A stretch of 64,000 bases of DNA from Arthrobacter sp. CDRTa11 (GTDB lineage Bacteria; Actinomycetota; Actinomycetes; Actinomycetales; Micrococcaceae). A program made the translations under genes and the position numbers. The DNA is taken from assembly GCF_026427775.1 (NCBI RefSeq), contig NZ_CP044532.1, positions 3,782,001 through 3,846,000 on the forward strand, in the 5' to 3' direction. How positions within the stretch are numbered: position 1 is the stretch's first letter; each line of letters opens with the position of its first letter. Below the pieces are notes generated by a model. That model was not told the origin of the DNA. It searched no databases and saw nothing but the letters and a program-made list of their open reading frames with translations. Below are positions 58,722 through 64,000 of the stretch, in pieces.

Positions 58722-59581
58722 GCATCACCCTCCCCGCACCCAATCAACCGGCCGCTGGATCCGCCTGGAAGCCATCCGCCCTCCGGCTCGGGCTGGGCAG
58801 GGTGCTCCTTGAGGTCAAACTCTTTAACCGGGATGTGCTCTCGTTGGTCCTTGTCCTGTTCTTTCCCATCCTGATGATGTCCCTGTTCGGAACCGTCTTT
58901 GGCGACGAGCCCAACTTCGGGACGGATCCCAACGGCAACGGCGGCATCACCCCGGCTCACTACTACCTCCCCGGCATGCTGGCTTTGAGCACCATTCTCA
59001 GTGGATTCCAGAACCTCAGCAGCTATGTGGCCACGGAACGGTTCAACGGCACAGTCAAACGCCTGGCCGGGACCCCCCTGCCCGCGGCGTCATACTTCAT
59101 CGGCAAAACGGGCCAGACGCTTTACCTGATCGTGGCCCAGACGGTCCTGCTGCTCCTCGCCGCGAAGTTCCTCTTTGATGTGCCGCTTCCGACGGAGGCG
59201 GGGCAATGGCTCCTCATCTCTGTGCTGATGATCCTGTCCACTGCCGCCTGGGCAACTGTGGCCATTGCCTTTACCGCCCTGCCCAAGTCGGCGCAAAGCG
59301 CTTCCACGCTGGCGGTGCTGCCGGTGCTCCTCCTGTCCTTTACGTCCGGCGTCTACTTCCCCTTTTCCCAGCTCCCGGCCTGGTTGCAGTCCGTGGCCAA
59401 CCTGTTTCCCCTCCGCTGGACGGCCAGCGCGCTGAGGTCTGTTTTCCTCCCGGCCGGATTTGAAGCCGTGGAGCCGGGCGGGAGTTATGACCTGCCGCTG
59501 ACGTTCCTGGTGCTCGCCGTCTGGGCCGTCGCCGGCGCCATACTGGCGAAGCTGGTCTTCACGTGGCCGCCGCAGAAGTAG
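58718..59581 (+). CDS. ABC-2 type transporter permease
   Basis: 287 residues with six predicted membrane helices: LSLVLVLFFPILMMSLFGTV, the second helix SYFIGKTGQTLYLIVAQTVL and later segments to LVFTWPPQK. The ABC2 signature AERxxGTxxRLxxTP-like stretch is ATERFNGTVKRLAGTPLPAA. The start ATG overlaps the ATPase stop, with AGGAG upstream. The open frame extends much further upstream but lies inside the ATPase gene. Confidence 0.92.
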   Translation: MSITLPAPNQPAAGSAWKPSALRLGLGRVLLEVKLFNRDVLSLVLVLFFPILMMSLFGTVFGDEPNFGTDPNGNGGITPAHYYLPGMLALSTILSGFQNLSSYVATERFNGTVKRLAGTPLPAASYFIGKTGQTLYLIVAQTVLLLLAAKFLFDVPLPTEAGQWLLISVLMILSTAAWATVAIAFTALPKSAQSASTLAVLPVLLLSFTSGVYFPFSQLPAWLQSVANLFPLRWTASALRSVFLPAGFEAVEPGGSYDLPLTFLVLAVWAVAGAILAKLVFTWPPQK

Positions 59582-59672
59582 CCCGTCCGGAAACAGCCGC
59601 GGCAGTTGTAGCCGCCCCTGCCGCAGCCCTCCGGTTCTTGGACCTCACGCAGGACGTGGATAGGGTGCAGGA

Positions 59673-60956
59673 ATGAGCAATATCGGCGGGCGGACGGAGC
59701 GGCTGCTTCCGGCCCGTTCCGTCTGGACCACCTCGATGGTCTGGTGGCACACAGGTTTCTACGTGGCGCTGGCCAGTGTGTCCTACTTCGCCCTCTTCAG
59801 CCAGGAGCCGGACCCCAATACACCCCTGGCGGTCGCCGCGCTGCTGCTGCTGGCGGCCGCCTACCCTTTCCTCACACGCACCCAGGACCTCAGGACAGCA
59901 AAGCCGACGCTGTATGTAGTGCTGTTGGTGGCGGTGGTGGTGTTCCTGTCCTTCGTCTATGACGGAGCCGGCGTCCTGCTATTTGTCGCCTTCCCGCAGG
60001 TGTGGATGTTCACCGCCTCCCAGCGCCAGGGCGTGGTGGCCACAGCGTTGCTCTGCGTGGGCGTGGCCGCAGGGCAGATCAGCCGCTGGGGATTGGAGGG
60101 CACGGAGGTTTACGGCATTTCTGCGCAGCTCGTGACCTCCTTTGTGGCCAGCTGCATGATCGGGCTGTGGATCTCCAAGGTCATCGAACAAAGTGAGCAG
60201 CGGGCAGAGCTGCTGGCAGAGCTGGAGGCGACCCGCAAGGAACTCAATGAAGCGGAGCAGGCACGGGGAGCCCTCGCAGAGCGTGAACGGATGGCCAGGG
60301 AAATCCATGACACCCTGGCCCAGGGGTTCACGTCCATTGCCATGCTCTCCGAAGCGGCGCAGGCACAACTGAGGACCCTGCCAGCCATGGGAGCGCCGGA
60401 TGACAGGGACCTGGGATTGATGCACAGCCTCACCGCGATCTCCCAGACGGCCCGGGACAATCTTGCTGAAGCCCGTTCGCTGGTTGCCTCCGGCGTGCCG
60501 TCCGATGTTCAGGGCGGCGACCTTATCGCGGCCCTCAGGCGGCTGCCCGACAGCATGCACCTGGACGGAATCCGGCTGACAGTGGAGGTGCCGGACACCG
60601 TCCAGCCGCTTTCGTCGACCCAGCAGGTGGCACTGCTCCGGACTGCCCAGGAAGCCCTGAACAATGTCCGGAAGCACTCGGGCGCAACGGCCGCCAGGGT
60701 CCTGGTGGATGTCAGGAGCAGCGCTTCCCAACAGCGGCTCCGGCTGACAGTCACCGACAACGGATGCGGCTTCGACCCCTCCGCCGTGCACAGCGGCTTT
60801 GGCCTGAAATCCATGGCGGCCCGGCTCCAGGAGATCCACGGCGAGCTGAAGGTCACGTCCACCGGCGCCGGAACCACCCTGACCGCCGTCGTTCCCGTTG
60901 CACCCGTCAGAACTACTGCCCACGCCACAACCACAGAAACGGGAAATGCCCCATGA
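59673..60956 (+). CDS. Sensor histidine kinase (HisKA_3 type)
   Basis: The 427-residue kinase has five or so N-terminal membrane helices (residues 25-170), a coiled-coil, and the phospho-His212 in MAREIHDTLAQGFTSIAML. The ATPase domain shows LLRTAQEALNNVRKH and LTVTDNGCGFDPS. It has no PspC domain, unlike the other kinase. Together with the next gene it forms a pair, separated by 91 bases from the exporter, so it may regulate it. Confidence 0.93.
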   Translation: MSNIGGRTERLLPARSVWTTSMVWWHTGFYVALASVSYFALFSQEPDPNTPLAVAALLLLAAAYPFLTRTQDLRTAKPTLYVVLLVAVVVFLSFVYDGAGVLLFVAFPQVWMFTASQRQGVVATALLCVGVAAGQISRWGLEGTEVYGISAQLVTSFVASCMIGLWISKVIEQSEQRAELLAELEATRKELNEAEQARGALAERERMAREIHDTLAQGFTSIAMLSEAAQAQLRTLPAMGAPDDRDLGLMHSLTAISQTARDNLAEARSLVASGVPSDVQGGDLIAALRRLPDSMHLDGIRLTVEVPDTVQPLSSTQQVALLRTAQEALNNVRKHSGATAARVLVDVRSSASQQRLRLTVTDNGCGFDPSAVHSGFGLKSMAARLQEIHGELKVTSTGAGTTLTAVVPVAPVRTTAHATTTETGNAP

Positions 60957-61585
60957 TCGGCCCAACCCAGGTCAGGGTCATTCTTGCCGATGACCACCCT
61001 GTAGTCCGGGGCGGCCTCGCTGCGCTGCTGGGCACCGCCGCGGGGATCGACGTGGTGGCCGATGCTGGAAACGGCCAGGAGGCGGTGGCAGCCGTTGAAC
61101 TGCACAGGCCCGACGTGGTGCTGATGGACCTGCGTATGCCCGTGCTCGACGGTGCCGGGGCAACAGCGCAGATCCGTGACCGCTTCCCGGCCACCAAAGT
61201 GCTGGTGCTGACCACCTACGACGGCGACGCGGACATCGTCAGGGCGGTGGAGTCCGGTGCAGTCGGATATTTGCTCAAGGATTCTCCCGGCGACACCATC
61301 ATCGATGCTGTTTTCGCCGCCGCCCGGGGTGAGACCGTCCTTGCGCCACCGGTAGCGGCGCGGCTCGTCTCACGCCTGCGCGCTCCGGAAAGGCCCCAGC
61401 TCACTGCCCGTGAGGTGGAAGTGCTGCGCTGGGTGTCCCGCGGCTTAAGCAATCCGGAGGTCGCGGCCCGGCTGCACATCGCCGAAGCCACCGTCAAAAC
61501 CCACCTTCTGCGGGTATTCAACAAGCTGGATGTGGATGACAGGACCAGGGCTGTGGTCATCGCAATGGAACGGGGCCTTTTGTAA
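60953..61585 (+). CDS. LuxR-family response regulator
   Basis: The 210-residue regulator has the acidic pair in VILADDHPVVRGGL, phospho-Asp59 in VVLMDLRMPVLD, and the Lys of GYLLKDSPGD. The C-terminal HTH is LTAREVEVLRWVSRGLSNPE, then VAARLHIAEATVKTHLLRVF. ATG 60953 overlaps the kinase stop (ATGA). The candidate target is the preceding ABC exporter. Confidence 0.93.
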   Translation: MIGPTQVRVILADDHPVVRGGLAALLGTAAGIDVVADAGNGQEAVAAVELHRPDVVLMDLRMPVLDGAGATAQIRDRFPATKVLVLTTYDGDADIVRAVESGAVGYLLKDSPGDTIIDAVFAAARGETVLAPPVAARLVSRLRAPERPQLTAREVEVLRWVSRGLSNPEVAARLHIAEATVKTHLLRVFNKLDVDDRTRAVVIAMERGLL

Positions 61586-61683
61586 CCGGTTTGTGTCGTA
61601 ACCCACACTCAGCACTACAATCTAGGTTGAGCTCAGCGTGGCGCTCTGCCTGTATACCTCAACACCAGGATTTGAGCCGAGAC

Positions 61684-62709
61684 ATGAAAATTGGAATTCT
61701 CACCAGCGGTGGCGACTGCCCCGGACTGAATGCAGTCATCCGCGGAGCGGTCCTCAAAGGCATCGCAATCCACGGCCACGAATTTGTGGGGTTCCTAGAC
61801 GGCTGGCGCGGCGTCGTCGAAGGCGACATCATCGACATCCCCCGAACCATGGTCCGGGGCATCGCCAAGCAGGGCGGCACCATCCTGGGCACCTCCCGGA
61901 CCAACCCATTCGAGAACGGCGGCGGCCCCGAGGTCATCAAGGCCCACATGGAGCGGCTGGGAATCGACGCCATCATCGCCATCGGCGGCGAGGGCACGCT
62001 CGCTGCAGCCAAGCGCCTCACCGACGCCGGCCTGAAGATCGTGGGCGTTCCGAAAACCGTTGACAACGACCTGGACGCCACGGACTACACCTTCGGTTTT
62101 GACACCGCAGTCCAGATCGCCACCGAGGCGATCGACCGGCTGCGCACCACCGGGGAATCCCACCACCGGTGCATGATCGCGGAGGTTATGGGCAGGCACG
62201 TGGGCTGGATCGCCCTGCACGCCGGCATGGCCGCCGGAGCGCACGCAATCCTCATTCCTGAGCAGAAGGTCAGCATCGAGCAGATCACCGAATGGGTGCA
62301 GGAGGCCCACGACCGTGGCCGTGCGCCGCTGGTGGTGGTTGCGGAAGGCTTTGTCCCGGACCACATGGAATCCCCTCATTCCGAACGCGGCCTGGACACC
62401 TTCGGCAGGCCCAGGCTTGGCGGCATCGCCGACCAGCTTGCTCCCGAGCTTGAAGCCCGCACCGGCATCGAAACCCGTGCCACCATCCTGGGACACATTC
62501 AGCGTGGCGGCGTGCCGTCGGCCTTCGACCGGGTCCTGGCGACCCGTCTTGGCATGGCCGCCATCGACTCCGTGGTGGAGGGTTACTGGGGCACCATGGT
62601 TGCGCTCAAGGGCACTGACATCGAACATGTGGGCTTCCAGGAGGCCCTGGGCAAGCTGAAAACCGTGCCGCAGCGGCGTTACGACGAAGCGGCCGTCCTG
62701 TTCGGCTGA
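61684..62709 (+). CDS. pfkA: 6-phosphofructokinase
   Basis: It phosphorylates fructose 6-phosphate. The 341-residue product starts MKIGILTSGGDCPGLNAVIR and contains AIGGEGTLAAAKRLTDAGLK, the catalytic GVPKTVDNDLDATDYTFGFD, MGRHVGWIALHAGM and LGHIQRGGVPSAFDRVLATR. It belongs to the mixed-substrate actinobacterial group. Gly in GGEGT, where PPi-dependent relatives carry Asp, favours ATP as donor, although the Lys of PKTVDND is shared with PPi enzymes. ATG 61684 is chosen because the preceding frame lacks conservation. Confidence 0.94.
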   Translation: MKIGILTSGGDCPGLNAVIRGAVLKGIAIHGHEFVGFLDGWRGVVEGDIIDIPRTMVRGIAKQGGTILGTSRTNPFENGGGPEVIKAHMERLGIDAIIAIGGEGTLAAAKRLTDAGLKIVGVPKTVDNDLDATDYTFGFDTAVQIATEAIDRLRTTGESHHRCMIAEVMGRHVGWIALHAGMAAGAHAILIPEQKVSIEQITEWVQEAHDRGRAPLVVVAEGFVPDHMESPHSERGLDTFGRPRLGGIADQLAPELEARTGIETRATILGHIQRGGVPSAFDRVLATRLGMAAIDSVVEGYWGTMVALKGTDIEHVGFQEALGKLKTVPQRRYDEAAVLFG

Positions 62710-62764
62710 TCCGAACCACAGCGCCGCTCCGAACCACAGGGCTCCTTCGTCATAGGCTGGGGAC

Positions 62765-63481
62765 ATGACTCTTGACCCGGGAACCGCCGCCATCATCCAG
62801 CTCGCATGGGCAAGGCGGCTGGGGCTGGCTGATGACGCTTTTGCTGAATCGCTCAGGTCAGGTGAACGCATCGTCCGGGTCGATGATGCGGCGCGGACAG
62901 TTGAGTTCGTGCGGCTGTTCGGAAGTTCCGCCCTGGTGGGTCCCGAGTGGATCGTCGACGCCGCGGCCGGGATTCCGGACGAGGAAATGGCCCATCACGT
63001 CACGCTTTTGACCCTGACACGCACGCACGGCGGACACGGACTGGGGTCCGCTGCGCTGTTCTTTGCCGACGATCTGCCGCTGCGGCAACCCTCCGAGGAG
63101 CTGACGGTCTCCCATGGGAATCCGGAGGCGATCGAACTGGAGGGGCTCTGCCCGCCCGACGACGTCAATGAGGTGGGCCTGTCAGACCTGGAAAACCGCT
63201 ACACCATTATCCGTGAGGTGGAAGGCCGAAGGGTTCCCATAGCCTGCGGAGCCTACACGGAATGGGAAGGGCTGCTCGCCCAAATGGGTGTCCTGGTGGA
63301 TCCGGAATGGCGGCGGCAGGGAATGGGATCCCTGGCAGCGTCCATCGCCGCCCATGAGGCGCTGGCTGCCGGCCTCACGGTGCAGTGGCGGGCGGAAGTC
63401 AGCAATACCGGTTCACTGGCCCTGGCGCGGAAGCTCGGGCTGTCCACGGGCGGGATCCAGACGAGCGTGCACCTGGGCTGA
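62765..63481 (+). CDS. GNAT family N-acetyltransferase
   Basis: A 238-residue protein whose C-terminal half is a GNAT fold with the acetyl-CoA-binding motif GVLVDPEWRRQGMGSLAASI and VSNTGSLALARKLGLSTGGI. The N-terminal half (about 120 residues) is unassigned, possibly a degenerate GNAT half (LLTLTRTHGGHGLGSAALFF). Substrate unknown. It follows pfkA on the same strand with 55 bases between. Confidence 0.8.
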   Translation: MTLDPGTAAIIQLAWARRLGLADDAFAESLRSGERIVRVDDAARTVEFVRLFGSSALVGPEWIVDAAAGIPDEEMAHHVTLLTLTRTHGGHGLGSAALFFADDLPLRQPSEELTVSHGNPEAIELEGLCPPDDVNEVGLSDLENRYTIIREVEGRRVPIACGAYTEWEGLLAQMGVLVDPEWRRQGMGSLAASIAAHEALAAGLTVQWRAEVSNTGSLALARKLGLSTGGIQTSVHLG

Positions 63482-63498
63482 GTGGCAAGCCTCCGGGC

Positions 63499-63999
63499 CT
63501 ATTGACCGAACAGGTCCAGGATCTCCGTGCGCGCGAACATCTGGGCGGCTGCGCGGGCTGACGGGGAACCCGCATCAGGATCAGCGCCGGCATGCAGCAG
63601 CACCTTGGCCACCTCCGCGTACCCCTTGAAGGCGGCCCCGGCCAACGGCGTCTGCCCGCGGTCGTTGGCAGTGTTGGCCTCTCCCCCATGCTGGAGCAGA
63701 AGCTGCACCGTTTCGGCGTGGCCATGGTACGCAGCCAGCATCAGCAGGGAATCTCCTGCGGCGTTGGTCATGGTGGCAGGCGCCCCGGCGTCCAGGTAAC
63801 TGCCCAGGAGTGCGGAATCGCCGTCCCTGGCCGCCTGGAACAGCGTATGGGCAAGAGCCACTGCCGCCTCATCCGGCTCCGCCGCGGCCCCGCCTGGGGC
63901 GGCAGGTCCGGCGCCGTAGCCGGCAGGGCCGGCGCCCTCATTGCCTGGCTGCGGCGACGCGCCGGAACGTGGTGGTCCGGAGGCGGCAGGTTCAGTCAT
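63499..63999 (-). CDS. Ankyrin-repeat protein
   Basis: The 166-residue product has a low-complexity Pro/Gly/Ala N-terminus (about 40 residues), then three or four ankyrin repeats: LFQAARDGDSALLGSYLDAG, NAAGDSLLMLAAYHGHAETV, NDRGQTPLAGAAFKGYAEVA and a partial last one. The repeat helix-turn-helix pattern with the D-x-x-G-x-T/S-x-L consensus is clear. It converges with the GNAT gene. Ankyrin repeats mediate protein binding; the partner is unknown. The gene is complete but ends next to the window edge. Confidence 0.88.
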   Translation of the reverse strand: MTEPAASGPPRSGASPQPGNEGAGPAGYGAGPAAPGGAAAEPDEAAVALAHTLFQAARDGDSALLGSYLDAGAPATMTNAAGDSLLMLAAYHGHAETVQLLLQHGGEANTANDRGQTPLAGAAFKGYAEVAKVLLHAGADPDAGSPSARAAAQMFARTEILDLFGQ

Positions 64000-64000
64000 C

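Overview
The window reads as chromosomal DNA from a GC-rich actinobacterium of the family Micrococcaceae, most like Arthrobacter or Pseudarthrobacter. The basis is the ribosomal and RNA polymerase proteins, the short LID-less adenylate kinase, acidic or Ala-rich extensions on NusG, L10 and L29, frequent GTG/TTG starts, and the gene order. No database was consulted, so the genus is an inference.

About three quarters of the window is one long minus-strand run of translation and transcription genes. Read 5'->3' on the minus strand: tRNA-Trp, secE, nusG, rplK-rplA, two GNAT genes, rplJ-rplL, (thiolase and ybaK on the plus strand), rpoB-rpoC, rpsL-rpsG-fusA-tuf, a giant membrane protein and a 41-aa membrane peptide, (a GH1 glycosidase on the plus strand), the S10 operon (rpsJ to rpsQ), the spc operon (rplN to rplO), secY-adk, a five-gene lipid/beta-lactone-type cluster, map, a P1 peptidase, infA, rpmJ, rpsM, rpsK and the start of rpoA. 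Hairpins separate most blocks. rpsN (S14) and rpsD (S4) are missing from their common places.

The most interesting locus is 3812-9551. Five translationally coupled genes (OleA-like thiolase, family 2 glycosyltransferase, cytochrome P450, OleC-like ligase, OleD-like reductase) sit between adk and map, which are usually neighbours. OleA, OleD and OleC together would be expected to make a beta-lactone. OleB, which turns the lactone into an olefin, is absent, and a P450 and a glycosyltransferase are present instead. A decorated long-chain beta-lactone is therefore a reasonable, untested prediction.

From about 50.2 kb the strand changes and the content becomes mixed: a class I aminotransferase; a complete IS3-family element with inverted ends, a 4-bp target duplication and a -1 frameshift signal; a divergent PspC-domain envelope-stress locus with its own sensor kinase and regulator; an ABC exporter followed by a second two-component system; 6-phosphofructokinase; a GNAT protein; and an ankyrin-repeat protein.

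Non-coding structure is unusually rich. One family of intergenic palindromes carries GTGAGAGAGCG and occurs as two clusters, one of them split by the IS. Another carries outer CCCAACT-like arms and occurs three times. A CCGCTATATGA motif occurs only upstream of rpoA (once) and rpoB (twice) among the places I noticed. An 11-bp inverted repeat fills the only promoter space of the giant membrane protein gene.
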